Assembly (NCBI GenBank): GCA_913056125.1
Contig: CAJXNC010000002.1
Coordinates: 1 to 64,000 of the forward strand
Source: an uncultured Altererythrobacter sp.
GTDB taxonomy: Bacteria > Pseudomonadota > Alphaproteobacteria > Sphingomonadales > Sphingomonadaceae
Length of the DNA stretch: 64,000 nt
Direction of reading: 5' to 3'
How positions within the stretch are numbered: the first letter of the stretch is position 1; each line of letters starts with the position of its first letter. Made by a program: the position numbers and the translations under genes. Shown piece after piece: positions 16,980 through 25,998 of the stretch. The notes under the pieces are model-generated. The model was not told the DNA's origin. It saw nothing but the letters and a program-made list of their open reading frames with translations, and did no database searches.

Positions 16980-17092
16980 GCGTGTTCTCTCTACTGGTCA
17001 GGATTGCGGGCTATCGCCGGGCGGCTAGGACGCGAGCGCCGCATTGGCAAGCCTTGAGCCTCTGCCTTTCACAGACTGGCGGCGGCAAACGA

Positions 17093-17800
17093 CTAGATAA
17101 GCCCCTTGGACTTGAGTGAAACCTGTCCTTCGCGCCCGATAATGACATGATCGAGAACGGCAATTCCGAGATGGCGCCCGGCCTCGATAATGCGATTGGT
17201 GATCTGGATGTCGGCCCGGCTTGGCTCGGCATTTCCGCTTGGGTGGTTATGCACGAGGATCAGCGCCGATGCGCCGATATCGAGCCCTCGCTTTATGACT
17301 TCGCGCGGATGGATAGCCGCCTCGTCTATCGTGCCGTCGCCGACAAGGTGATCAAGCAGGAGGCGATTGCGCGTATTGAGGTCGAGCACGCGCACGCGCT
17401 CGTGGTGGAGATGCGCCATGTCGATGGCGAGGTAGTCCATCAGCGCCTGCCAGCTTCCCAGCACCGGCTTTTCCTGTACTTCACTGCGCGCCATGCGACG
17501 CGCGGCGAGGGCAGCGATCTTGAGCGCTCCTACCGAGGCATCGGAAATGCCTTTGACCTGCTTCAGGGCGGCAGGTTCGGCATTGAGTACGCTCGCCAGC
17601 GAACCGAAGCGGTCGAGCAGGGCCTTGGCTAGCGGCTTGGTGTCGCCGCGTGCATGGGCGCCGAAGAGCAGGAATTCGAGCACTTCGTAATCTGCCAGCG
17701 CCTCCGCGCCGCCGGTAAGCAGGCGCTCGCGCAGGCGCGCGCGATGGCCTGCGCCCGAATGGGCTGGCGCCTTCGGCTTTTCTGGCATGTCTTCAGGCAA
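17093..17800 (-). CDS. radC: RadC family JAB/JAMM protein
   Basis: 235 residues. The N-terminal helix-hairpin-helix-like region (RARLRERLLTGGAEALADYE) is followed by the UPF0758 JAB domain with the metal motif VHNHPSGNAEPSRAD. Although named DNA repair protein RadC, its biochemical role is not established. A second in-frame Met four codons on is possible. It is divergent from the YdbH-like gene, with 67 bp between starts. Confidence 0.9.
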   Translation of the reverse strand: MPEDMPEKPKAPAHSGAGHRARLRERLLTGGAEALADYEVLEFLLFGAHARGDTKPLAKALLDRFGSLASVLNAEPAALKQVKGISDASVGALKIAALAARRMARSEVQEKPVLGSWQALMDYLAIDMAHLHHERVRVLDLNTRNRLLLDHLVGDGTIDEAAIHPREVIKRGLDIGASALILVHNHPSGNAEPSRADIQITNRIIEAGRHLGIAVLDHVIIGREGQVSLKSKGLI

Positions 17801-17867
17801 ATGCTCGACCCCGCTCCCTCAGTCAGAGCATTGCCTTTAGCGCTCGCCTCGCGCAAGTGTTGGCCGA

Positions 17868-20800
17868 ATGGCGCAGGACAGCCCCCAAACTGCGGAAAAG
17901 GTCGCCCCGCGCCGCAAGCGCAGGATTGGCAGGTGGATCCTGCTTACCTTTCTTCTGGTCAATGTGATCGGCGCGGCCTGGGTCTGGCTCAACCGTGAGG
18001 AACTTGCTGCCGACCTGATTACCGATACGCTGGAGGGCTATGGCGTTCGCGCCACCTACACTATCGAGAGCATCGAGCCTGACCGGCAGGTGATTACCGA
18101 TATCGTCGTCGGCGATCCTGACAGGCCTGACCTGACCATCGAGCGCGCGGAATTGCGCGTCGAAGCGAGGCTCGGCCTTCCCGGTGTGGGCGAGTTGACG
18201 CTGATCCGGCCGCGCCTGTTCGGTACCTACATTGATGGCGAACTGAGTTTTGGAGAACTCGATCCGCTTCTTTTTGCCGGCGAGCAGGGCCCCTTCGAGT
18301 TCCCCGATCTGATCGTCCATCTCGATGATGGGCGCGCGTTGATCGAGGGAGATCGCGGCCCTGTTGCGCTACGTCTTGCAGGTGAAGGCCACTTGCGCGG
18401 CGGATTTGCAGGCGAGATTGCCGTTGTCGCCCCGCAACTCGTCCTGCCAGGGTGCAGCGCGGAGCAGGCCACATTGTTCGGCGAGGTTTCCATCGATGCG
18501 GAGCGACCGAAATTCGATGGTCCGCTGCGTTTCTCCTCGCTTGCCTGCAAGGATACGGGCCTCTCGATTGCCGATGGCGGCCTGCAGATTGAAGCACGTG
18601 CTGATCGCAATCTGGAGGATTTCGAAGGCAGTGCGGGGATGGAGAGCGGACGTATCGCTCTGACGCAGGTCCAGATGGCGGGTTCCAAGGGGAGCCTGGA
18701 TTTCACCTTCCGCGGCGGGGACCTGACTGCGCAATTCGGCCTGCAGGGCCGGGATATCACCAATCCGAACATGCGCGCGGCCCTGTTCGAAGTGGATGGC
18801 CTGCTGCGCACGCGGGAGGATTTCGCCAATCTCGAGATCGAGGCAGAGATGCAGGGGCGCAACGTCCTGCCCGGACAGGAGCTCCTTTCCTTGCTGGGTG
18901 CGGCAGTCGAGGCGTCGGAAGGCTCGCTGGCGCAGGACCTGCTCGAGCGGTTCCGCACCAGCCTCGCCAGCGAATTGCAGGGCAATGAGCTTTCCGGTCG
19001 GCTGACCGGCCGGCGGGAAGGCGAGCAGATGAGCCTGGTGATTCCTGAGGCGAGGCTGCGCGGGCGCAGCGGCGCCAGCGTGCTCGCCCTGTCGCGGTTC
19101 CAGGCAGGGCTTTCGGAAGAGGGCGTGCCGGTCTTCACGGGCAATTTCTCTACCGGCGGCGCAGGCCTGCCGCGAATCGCCGGGAATATCGACCAGCCAT
19201 TGGGCGGCTTGTTTTCCATGCGCCTGGTGATGGAGGAATATGCGGCCGGACAGTCGCGTATTGCGCTGCCGCGCCTCAATCTCGACCAGCAATCATCCGG
19301 ATCCTACGCGCTTTCGGGTGATCTGCGTACGTCCGGCCCCTTGCCGGGCGGTATTGCCGAAAACCTCGAGTTACCTATTTCAGGGACGATTGCAGGCAAT
19401 GGTGACATCGCCTTGTGGCACGAGTGTACGCCAGTCGTCTTCGATCGCGTCGAACTCTCGAACCTTGCACTCGATCGCCACCGACTGGACCTGTGTCCTC
19501 CATCGGGATCGTCCATCCTCGCCTATGACGCCAATGGATTGCAGCTCGCGGCGGGGGTTCCTTCGCTGGGCCTCAACGGCATGCTGGGAGAGACGCCTAT
19601 CCAGATAGAAAGCGGGCCTGTGGGCATGGCCTATCCCGGCGTGGTCACCGCCAGCCAGCTCAATGTCGCGCTGGGCCCGCAAGGTTCGACCATGCGCTTT
19701 GCGATAGAGGATTTGTCCGCGCGGCTGGGTGAGGACGAGCTGGGCGGCACTTTCAACGGGACTGACGTCCTCCTCACCGCCGTGCCGCTCGACATCCTGC
19801 AGGCTGGCGGCAACTGGTCCTATGGCGATGACGGGCTGGTGCTCTCCGGCGCGCGCTTCATCCTCGAGGATCGCGAGCAGGAGGACCGTTTCAAGCCCCT
19901 GCTGGCGCGCGGTGCACGGCTCTCCATGCTTGATAATGGCATCGCCACCAACTTCACGCTGCGCAATCCGGCGACGGACAGCGAAGTGACCGATGTCGCC
20001 ATCATTCACGACCTGGAAACGGGTGCGGGCAGTGCCGTGCTCGATGTGGAGGGCGTAACCTTCCACCCCAATGGATTGCAGCCGCGCGACCTGTCCGAGC
20101 TTGCCTATGGCGTTGTCAGCCTCGTCGATGGCACGGTGACGGGCGAAGGACGGATCGACTGGACCGAAGAGGAAATCACCAGCAGCGGCAGCTTCTCTTC
20201 CGAATCGCTTGATCTCGCGGCAGCCTTCGGCCCGGTGCAGGGCGCCAGCGGCACGGTCCACTTCACCGATCTGCTCGGGCTCACGACCGCTCCTAACCAG
20301 CGCATCGCGATACGGGCGATCAATCCGGGTATCGAAGTGACCGATGGCGAAGTCGGCTTTTCGCTGACAGATGGTACGGTGTTGCGGCTGGAAGATGCCA
20401 GCTGGCCATTCCTTGGCGGACGGCTGTCCATGCGCCCGCTCACCATGAATATCGGCGCCAGCGAGGTGCGGCGCTACGTGTTCCAGATCGAGGGTTTGGA
20501 GGCATCTCGCTTCGTCGAGCACATGGAGCTGAACAATCTTGCCGCAACGGGCACGTTCGACGGTTCGATCCCGATCGTTTTCGACGAGATGGGCAATGGT
20601 CAGCTTGAAAGCGGCACGCTGTCGGCCCGGCCGCCGGGAGGCAATGTCTCCTATGTCGGCCAGCTGACCTATGAAGACCTGTCGGCAATCGGCAATTTTG
20701 CCTTCAGTGCGCTGCGCGACCTGCAATATAACCGGATGGAAATCGTCATGAACGGCCCGCTGACGGGCGAATTGGTCACGCAGGTGCGTTTCGACGGGAT

Positions 20801-21107
20801 CCGCCAGGGTGAGACTGCGCAGACCAATTTCATCACGAGGCAGATTGCCAAGCTGCCGATCCGGCTTCTGGTGAATGTGCGCGCGCCCTTCTACCAGCTC
20901 ATGTCGACCACCAGGTCGCTTTACGATCCATCGGCCGTGCGCGATCCGCGCAGCCTGGGCCTGCTGACCGATGACGGTATGCGACTGCGCCAGACCACCG
21001 ATTTTCGCGAAGTAGAGCAGCGCGAAGCCGAAGCTGCCGCGGCCGCGGAAGGCAGCAATTCCGATGAATCCGCCATTCAGCCCCCCGAAAGCGAGGCCAC
21101 GCCATGA
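17868..21107 (+). CDS. ydbH: YdbH-family intermembrane phospholipid transport protein (AsmA-like)
   Basis: 1079 residues. A short basic N-terminus precedes one transmembrane anchor (WILLTFLLVNVIGAAWVWL, about residues 23-43), followed by a very long periplasmic region of beta-rich repeats with many G, L and D residues. This is the AsmA/YdbH layout thought to bridge inner and outer membranes for phospholipid transport. The assignment is strengthened by its neighbours: a YnbE-like lipoprotein and a YdbL-like protein follow directly, as in E. coli. The C-terminus ends in a disordered acidic stretch. Confidence 0.85.
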   Translation: MAQDSPQTAEKVAPRRKRRIGRWILLTFLLVNVIGAAWVWLNREELAADLITDTLEGYGVRATYTIESIEPDRQVITDIVVGDPDRPDLTIERAELRVEARLGLPGVGELTLIRPRLFGTYIDGELSFGELDPLLFAGEQGPFEFPDLIVHLDDGRALIEGDRGPVALRLAGEGHLRGGFAGEIAVVAPQLVLPGCSAEQATLFGEVSIDAERPKFDGPLRFSSLACKDTGLSIADGGLQIEARADRNLEDFEGSAGMESGRIALTQVQMAGSKGSLDFTFRGGDLTAQFGLQGRDITNPNMRAALFEVDGLLRTREDFANLEIEAEMQGRNVLPGQELLSLLGAAVEASEGSLAQDLLERFRTSLASELQGNELSGRLTGRREGEQMSLVIPEARLRGRSGASVLALSRFQAGLSEEGVPVFTGNFSTGGAGLPRIAGNIDQPLGGLFSMRLVMEEYAAGQSRIALPRLNLDQQSSGSYALSGDLRTSGPLPGGIAENLELPISGTIAGNGDIALWHECTPVVFDRVELSNLALDRHRLDLCPPSGSSILAYDANGLQLAAGVPSLGLNGMLGETPIQIESGPVGMAYPGVVTASQLNVALGPQGSTMRFAIEDLSARLGEDELGGTFNGTDVLLTAVPLDILQAGGNWSYGDDGLVLSGARFILEDREQEDRFKPLLARGARLSMLDNGIATNFTLRNPATDSEVTDVAIIHDLETGAGSAVLDVEGVTFHPNGLQPRDLSELAYGVVSLVDGTVTGEGRIDWTEEEITSSGSFSSESLDLAAAFGPVQGASGTVHFTDLLGLTTAPNQRIAIRAINPGIEVTDGEVGFSLTDGTVLRLEDASWPFLGGRLSMRPLTMNIGASEVRRYVFQIEGLEASRFVEHMELNNLAATGTFDGSIPIVFDEMGNGQLESGTLSARPPGGNVSYVGQLTYEDLSAIGNFAFSALRDLQYNRMEIVMNGPLTGELVTQVRFDGIRQGETAQTNFITRQIAKLPIRLLVNVRAPFYQLMSTTRSLYDPSAVRDPRSLGLLTDDGMRLRQTTDFREVEQREAEAAAAAEGSNSDESAIQPPESEATP

Positions 21108-21349
21108 TATCTGCGAAATTGACCAGTCGAGCTTCCTCAGCGCATATAGGGCGCATGATCGGGGGGCTTGGAAAGCGATTGGGCGTGATTGTGCTGGCGG
21201 GATCGATCCCACTCGGCGGGTGCATCAATCTCGAGGCACCGGACAAACCGATTGTGATCGAACTCAACATCAACATCACACAGGAAGTGATTTACCGCCT
21301 GGCAGAGGATGCCGGGAATGCGATCGAACAGAACGCAGACATCTTCTGA
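21104..21349 (+). CDS. ynbE: YnbE-like outer membrane lipoprotein
   Basis: 81 residues; ATG 21104 overlaps the ydbH stop (ATGA). The hydrophobic segment ends in a lipobox LGGC near residue 40, giving a small lipoprotein with the YnbE signature NITQEVIYRLAED. A start at 21155 (MIGGLGKRL) would give a more normal signal peptide and is possible. In E. coli YnbE is the outer-membrane partner of YdbH. Confidence 0.82.
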   Translation: MISAKLTSRASSAHIGRMIGGLGKRLGVIVLAGSIPLGGCINLEAPDKPIVIELNINITQEVIYRLAEDAGNAIEQNADIF

Positions 21350-21360
21350 TGGAGCGAGGA

Positions 21361-21756
21361 ATGAACAAGAATATGATCCGCCGCACGATCTTCGGCGCCG
21401 CCCTTGCGGCCATGGCTGCCGGCTCCATCGCCGTTCCGGCACTGGCCCAGCGCGATCCGGCCTATGCTGCTGCTCGTGCGGCCGGGCAGGTGGGTGAGAA
21501 GATGGACGGCTATCTCGGCATTGTCGGTTCCGCGACGCCCGATTTGCAGTCCATGGTGGACGACATCAACATTCGCCGCCGGGCGGTCTATGCCGAGCGC
21601 GCACAGGCACAGGGCGCGACGCTGGAAGAATATGCCCTGACCGCAGGTTGCCTGGCCATTTCCAACACCACACCGGGGGAAAAATACCAGGCGCCCGACG
21701 GTTCGTGGCAGACCCGCACTTCGGCTCCACCACAGCGCGATCCCCGCTGTCCGTAG
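21361..21756 (+). CDS. ydbL: YdbL family (DUF1318) periplasmic protein
   Basis: 131 residues. A signal peptide (ending near PALAQ) precedes the YdbL/DUF1318 region: alanine-rich AYAAARAAGQVGEKMDGYLG, then INIRRRAVYAERAQAQG and the terminal ISNTTPGEKYQAPDGSW. YdbL is the chaperone-like partner in the YdbH-YnbE system of E. coli. GGAGCGAGGA lies just before ATG 21361, which is 11 bp after the ynbE stop. Confidence 0.85.
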   Translation: MNKNMIRRTIFGAALAAMAAGSIAVPALAQRDPAYAAARAAGQVGEKMDGYLGIVGSATPDLQSMVDDINIRRRAVYAERAQAQGATLEEYALTAGCLAISNTTPGEKYQAPDGSWQTRTSAPPQRDPRCP

Positions 21757-21795
21757 GGGCCGTCAGGCGCGTCCCTTCGCAGATGCGAAGAAATC

Positions 21796-21850
21796 CCCCT
21801 CGAAAGGGGCCTCCACCGGTTGACTCGAATATGACCCCCGCCTAAGGGGG
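21796..21850 (+). promoter_or_regulatory. GC-rich hairpins between ydbL and the ATP synthase operon
   Basis: CCCCT-CGAA-AGGGG (21796-21809) and CCCCC-GCCTAA-GGGGG (21835-21850) are two perfect stems in the 152-bp gap, with a further GC-rich inverted segment just after. No T-run follows either stem, so they are not classical terminators. They could form part of the atp leader. Confidence 0.4.
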
Positions 21851-21908
21851 CGGCGCCCTTGGCGGGTACCTCTTATGCCCGTGTCAAAACCTTGCTAGAG
21901 GAGATGGC

Positions 21909-22229
21909 ATGAGCGACGAGAAACCCGCACGGGAATTCATCGGTGAGGATGCGCGGATCGACGCGCTCGAAGAGCGGCTAAGAGCTGCGCGCGAGCGGGA
22001 AGATGAGCGCAACCGGCCGACCGTTAAGGGAGCAAGCGAGAGCGAAAAGCTCGGCAGTCGCGTGCTCAGCTACCTTCTCGGGGGAATTCTCGGCGGTGCG
22101 GTGGTTGGCTGGACCATAGACTGGTTTGCCGGCACGTCGCCCTGGGGTCTGTTGGTGATGCTGTTCCTCGGAATAGTCGTCGGCTTCAGGAGCATTATCC
22201 GGATTTCGAGCCCGCCCTCGGACAAATAG
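21909..22229 (+). CDS. atpI: AtpZ/AtpI family ATP synthase accessory protein
   Basis: 106 residues. A charged N-terminus (EERLRAAREREDE) is followed by two membrane segments (YLLGGILGGAVVGWTIDW and PWGLLVMLFLGIVVGFRSI), the standard AtpZ/AtpI layout. Family members help ion or c-ring handling during F0 assembly. It is the first gene of the F0 operon; GAGGAG lies 6 bp before ATG 21909. Confidence 0.88.
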   Translation: MSDEKPAREFIGEDARIDALEERLRAAREREDERNRPTVKGASESEKLGSRVLSYLLGGILGGAVVGWTIDWFAGTSPWGLLVMLFLGIVVGFRSIIRISSPPSDK

Positions 22230-22271
22230 TCCAACAGGCGCGGTTCTGGCTTTTAGGGGCACGAAAACAAC

Positions 22272-23066
22272 GTGGCAGGCGAAACGGCCAAGGTCGATCC
22301 GATGCACCAGTTCATGATCGAGCCGATGTTCGGCTCGGCAAACTGGGAGCTGGCAGGCTTCAACATTGCCTTTACCAACAGCGCGCTGTGGATGCTGATT
22401 GCAGCCGTGGCGCTATGGGCATTCGTGCTTGGCGGGCTGAAGCGCGAGCTGGTTCCCGGGCGCTGGCAAATGGCGGTGGAAGTCTTCACCGGCTTCATTG
22501 ACGACATGCTCGAAGCCAATATCGGCAAGGCGGGCAAGAAGTACGTCCCCTACATCTTCAGCCTGTTCATGTTTATCCTCTTCGCCAATTTGCTGGGCCT
22601 GATCCCGCTGCCGTTGGCGATGGCGGGACTCCATGCCTTCACCTTCACCAGCCATTTCACCATTACCGGTGTGCTGGCGATCATGACCTTCGCCATCGTG
22701 CTGATCATCGGATTTGCCAAGCATGGGCTGCATTTCTTCAGCCTGTTCGTGCCGCATGGCACGCCGGTGCCGATGATCCCGCTGATCTTCGTGATCGAGC
22801 TGATTTCCTTCCTGTTCCGCCCCTTCAGCCTTGGCCTGCGACTGTTCGTGGCCATGATGGCCGGCCACGTGCTGCTTGAAGTGCTGGCGAGCTTCGTAAT
22901 CGATTCGTCCAATGCCGGCGCCGTCTGGGGCCTCGCCATTGGCGCTCCGGCCTTCGTCCTGATGCTGGCGATCTGCGCGCTCGAGATCCTCGTCGCCGGT
23001 ATCCAAGCCTATGTTTTCGCTCTTCTCACGTCGCTGTATATCAACGACGCGGAAAACCTTCACTAA
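22272..23066 (+). CDS. atpB: F0F1 ATP synthase subunit a
   Basis: 264 residues from GTG 22272 (AGGGGC upstream). Several membrane segments are present, with the key arginine in FSLGLRLFVAMMAGHVLLEV, the residue that faces the c-ring during proton passage. It starts 42 bp after the atpI stop. Confidence 0.95.
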   Translation: MAGETAKVDPMHQFMIEPMFGSANWELAGFNIAFTNSALWMLIAAVALWAFVLGGLKRELVPGRWQMAVEVFTGFIDDMLEANIGKAGKKYVPYIFSLFMFILFANLLGLIPLPLAMAGLHAFTFTSHFTITGVLAIMTFAIVLIIGFAKHGLHFFSLFVPHGTPVPMIPLIFVIELISFLFRPFSLGLRLFVAMMAGHVLLEVLASFVIDSSNAGAVWGLAIGAPAFVLMLAICALEILVAGIQAYVFALLTSLYINDAENLH

Positions 23067-23108
23067 TCACACTTTCAATCAGTCAGGTTTCAACGAAAGG
23101 AAATTGTA

Positions 23109-23336
23109 ATGGATCCAGAAGCTGCAAAGCTCGTCGGTGCGGGTCTCGCTGCTATCGGTGCCGGCATGGCCGCCATCGGTGTGGGTAACGTCTTCGGTTC
23201 GTTCCTCGAATCCGCCCTGCGCAACCCGGGCGCCGCAGACGGCCAGCAGGGCCGCCTGTTCATCGGCTTCGCCGCTGCCGAGCTTCTCGGCCTGTTGGCG
23301 TTCGTCGTTGCCATGATCCTGATCTTCGTCGCCTAA
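23109..23336 (+). CDS. atpE: F0F1 ATP synthase subunit c
   Basis: 75 residues forming two membrane helices joined by a polar loop (RNPGAADGQQGR). Glu58 in the second helix (AAAELLGL) is the proton-binding carboxylate, and the first helix has the glycine-rich packing pattern GAGLAAIGAGMAAIG. No sodium-binding signature is seen, so it is a proton enzyme. AAGGAAATT lies before the start. Confidence 0.96.
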   Translation: MDPEAAKLVGAGLAAIGAGMAAIGVGNVFGSFLESALRNPGAADGQQGRLFIGFAAAELLGLLAFVVAMILIFVA

Positions 23337-23416
23337 GCGACAAGTTCTTGCCCGGCTGGTGATTATGCACCGGCCGGGAAACGATCAGTTAAGCCCAGGA
23401 CACCCGGAATCCGCCT

Positions 23417-23911
23417 ATGCCACAGATAGCCCAACTTGCCGAAGTATGGTCCAGCCAGCTCTTCTGGCTGCTGGTCATCTTTGGCGCGGTCTTCTTCGTC
23501 GTCGGACGCGGCATGGTGCCCAAGGTGATGGATACGGTCGGCCTGCGCGACAAGCAGATCGCCGATGACCTCGCCGCCGCCCAGGCTGCCCGCGAAGCGG
23601 CCGACGAGCAGGAAGAGGCGTGGCGCAATCGCGAGAACGAAAATCGCGCTGCCGCCCATGCCCTGGTGAACGAGGCCAAGGCCAAGGCCCAGGCCTCGAC
23701 CGAGAAGAAGCTCGCCACGGCCCAGGCCAAGATCGACGCCCGCGCCGAAGAGGCCGAGGCACGGATTGCTGCCGCACGTGACGAAGCCGCGGCGGAGATC
23801 GAAAGCGTGGCCAGCGAAGCGGCGCAGGACATTGTTTCGCGTCTTGCCGGTATCGAAGTGACCAAGCCGGCTGCTGCAGCGGCCGTGAAGAAGGCGATGG
23901 CCAATGGCTAA
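23417..23911 (+). CDS. atpF': F0F1 ATP synthase subunit b'
   Basis: 164 residues. One N-terminal membrane helix (SSQLFWLLVIFGAVFFVVG) is followed by a long charged, Ala-rich coiled coil. The presence of a second b-like gene directly downstream identifies this as the b' copy, typical of alphaproteobacteria and cyanobacteria. Its last 8 bp overlap atpF, suggesting coupled synthesis of the b/b' heterodimer. Confidence 0.92.
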   Translation: MPQIAQLAEVWSSQLFWLLVIFGAVFFVVGRGMVPKVMDTVGLRDKQIADDLAAAQAAREAADEQEEAWRNRENENRAAAHALVNEAKAKAQASTEKKLATAQAKIDARAEEAEARIAAARDEAAAEIESVASEAAQDIVSRLAGIEVTKPAAAAAVKKAMANG

Positions 23912-24500
23912 TCCGGCAGAACATAGCGGCCCCCCAGAGCTCTTCACCACCGAAGATCCGGCAATGGAGCATGCCATGGAAGGCGGTGCGCATACCGAGG
24001 CTGATGGCGGCCACGCAGAAGGTCCGAGCTTCATCTTCGGGCCGGGCGGCTGGGTCGGCCTTGCGATGCTGGTCTTCCTGCTAATCCTGGTCTGGAAGGG
24101 CGTCCACAAGGCTATTGCCGGTGGTCTCGACAGCAAGATCGCTGCGATCCGCGAAAGCCTGGACGAAGCGAAGAAGCTGCGCGAAGAGGCAGAAGCCCTG
24201 CGCGCGGAATATGCGGCCAAGATCGCCAACGCCGAAAAGGACGCGGCGGCCATGCTGGAGAACGCCAAGGCCGAGGCCGATGCGATCGTCAAGAAGGCTA
24301 CTGCCGATACCAAGGCAGTCATCGCCCGTCGCGAGCAGATGGCTTCCGACAAGATCGCCGCTGCGGAGCGTCAGGCACTGGACGAATTGCGCGCCAAGGC
24401 CGCCGATGCTTCGACTGCTGCTGCTGCTGCGTTGATCTCCGAAAAGCACGATGCCGAAGCCGACAAGGCACTGGCAGACAAGGTTATCTCCGGCCTCTGA
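23904..24500 (+). CDS. atpF: F0F1 ATP synthase subunit b
   Basis: 198 residues. An extra N-terminal stretch of about 45 residues, rich in H, E and G, precedes the membrane helix (GWVGLAMLVFLLILVWKGVHK) and the coiled-coil stator stalk. Together with b' it forms the peripheral stalk. The operon ends here with a terminator; the F1 genes (atpH, A, G, D, C) are not in this window, as expected where F0 and F1 operons are split. Confidence 0.93.
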   Translation: MANPAEHSGPPELFTTEDPAMEHAMEGGAHTEADGGHAEGPSFIFGPGGWVGLAMLVFLLILVWKGVHKAIAGGLDSKIAAIRESLDEAKKLREEAEALRAEYAAKIANAEKDAAAMLENAKAEADAIVKKATADTKAVIARREQMASDKIAAAERQALDELRAKAADASTAAAAALISEKHDAEADKALADKVISGL

Positions 24501-24525
24501 GCCGATCGCGAAAAGCCAATCGGAA

Positions 24526-24549
24526 AGCCCCGCTTCGGCGGGGTTTTTC
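24526..24549 (+). terminator. Rho-independent terminator of the F0 operon
   Basis: CCCCGC, loop TTCG and GCGGGG form a perfect 6-bp stem followed by TTTTT. It lies 26 bp after the atpF stop. Confidence 0.92.
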
Positions 24550-24611
24550 TTTGCGTGCGTCCGGTGAGCGCGCTAACCACGCGCGAAACCTAGATAATGG
24601 GAGAGACCATC

Positions 24612-25226
24612 ATGAAAGTCGCAGTCCTGGGAGCCAGCGGCAAGGGCGGGTCCGAGATCACCAAGGAACTCGTTTCACGCGGGCATGAAGTGGTCGCCAT
24701 CGGCCGCAATGCCGAAACCTTGCCGAGCGGTGAGGGCATCACGCAAAGGCCCGGCGATGCCTCCAATGCAGACGAGCTTGCCGGCCTGATCAAGGGTGTC
24801 GATGCGGTTATCAGCGCGATCCATTTCGACGTTCCCTCCGCCACGCTGCTGTCGGCCGTGAAGAAGGCGAGCGTCGATCGCCTGCTGGTCATGGGCGGTG
24901 CGGCCAGCCTCAACAATGCCGATGGCGTGATGCTCTATGACGCCGAGGGCTTCCCCGATTTCCTCAAGCCGATCGTCAAGCCGGCGATCGATTTCCTCGA
25001 CGAGCTGCGCAAGGAAGAGGGCACGGACTGGACCTTCCTCTCCCCGGCGATGAATATCTTCGAGGGCGAGCGCAAGGGGCCCGGCAGCTTCCGCCTGGGC
25101 AAGGACGAGCTCGTCGTGGACGAGAAGGGCGAAAGCAATATCTCCTATGCCGACTTTGCCATCGCCATGGTCGACGAGCTGGAGAACCACGACCACAGCC
25201 GGTCGCGCTTCACGCTGGCATACTGA
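24612..25226 (+). CDS. NAD(P)-binding Rossmann-fold reductase/epimerase-like protein
   Basis: 204 residues from ATG 24612, preceded by GGGAGAG at good spacing (an upstream in-frame ATG at 24597 lacks this). The N-terminal VAVLGASGKGGSEITKEL is the dinucleotide-binding loop of atypical short-chain dehydrogenases (NmrA/YwnB type), followed by LLVMGGAASL and FLSPAMNIFEGER. Substrate unknown. It is a single gene convergent with gloB, with a gap of 6 bp. Confidence 0.8.
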   Translation: MKVAVLGASGKGGSEITKELVSRGHEVVAIGRNAETLPSGEGITQRPGDASNADELAGLIKGVDAVISAIHFDVPSATLLSAVKKASVDRLLVMGGAASLNNADGVMLYDAEGFPDFLKPIVKPAIDFLDELRKEEGTDWTFLSPAMNIFEGERKGPGSFRLGKDELVVDEKGESNISYADFAIAMVDELENHDHSRSRFTLAY

Positions 25227-25232
25227 TAGGTG

Positions 25233-25997
25233 CTAGAAATTGTCCTTCGCTGCCCTCAGGGCAGCGAAGGTCTCAAAGGGCAGCCCGCCGCCCCATTTGG
25301 CCTGCATTTCCGGCGCATCCGCTCGCAGGAAAGGATTGGTCGCGATCTCGCGTTCGAGCGGGAAGGGAACCGTCGGTTCGCCGCGCGACCGCTTGAGCGC
25401 AATCTCGTGCGCATAGGCGCGCAATTCGTCATTGTCCGGATCGGCATGCAGTGCGAACTTCGCATTTGCGGCGGTATATTCATGCGCGCAATAGAGCGTG
25501 GTGTCGGGCGGTAGGTGACGCAGCCGCAGCAGGCTGTCCCAGAATTGCGGTGCGGTACCTTCGAACATGCGTCCGCAGCCCAGCGCAAACAACGCATCGC
25601 CGACGAAGGCAATTGCACTGTCGGGCAGGTGATAGGCGATATGGCCCATTGTGTGGCCGCCCACATCGATCACCTGCGCGGTATGCTCGCCCAGCTTGAG
25701 CAGGTCGCCGTCGCGCACGGTCCGGTCGAAGCCGGCAATCTTGTCCGAATCTACCAGCGGTGCGGAAATGGTACAGCCGGTCGCAGCCTTGATTGCTTCG
25801 TTCCCGCCTGCATGGTCCGGGTGCCAGTGCGTGTTCCAAACCTGCGTGATCTGCCAGCCCTTGGCCTTGGCCTGCTTCAGGTATTCGTCTGCTTCGGGCG
25901 TATCGATACAGGTCGTCTCGCCGCTGGCTGGATCGTGGACGAGATAGCCGTAATTGTCGGACAGGCAGGGAAACTGGTGGATTTCCAGGGTGCTCAT
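25233..25997 (-). CDS. gloB: Hydroxyacylglutathione hydrolase (glyoxalase II)
   Basis: 254 residues from ATG 25997, which follows the upstream VOC stop by one base. The metallo-beta-lactamase metal motif is THWHPDH, with further ligands in GGHTMGHI, VGDALFALGCGR and CAHEYT. It splits S-lactoylglutathione to lactate and glutathione, the second step of methylglyoxal removal. A longer frame reaching 26219 runs into the neighbouring gene and is not used. Confidence 0.93.
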   Translation of the reverse strand: MSTLEIHQFPCLSDNYGYLVHDPASGETTCIDTPEADEYLKQAKAKGWQITQVWNTHWHPDHAGGNEAIKAATGCTISAPLVDSDKIAGFDRTVRDGDLLKLGEHTAQVIDVGGHTMGHIAYHLPDSAIAFVGDALFALGCGRMFEGTAPQFWDSLLRLRHLPPDTTLYCAHEYTAANAKFALHADPDNDELRAYAHEIALKRSRGEPTVPFPLEREIATNPFLRADAPEMQAKWGGGLPFETFAALRAAKDNF

Positions 25998-25998
25998 A

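Noticed and set aside
19380-21212. 610-codon minus-strand frame across the YdbH-like gene
   Set aside because: Shadow of the YdbH and YnbE genes; composition is that of a complementary reading of coding DNA, with no family match.
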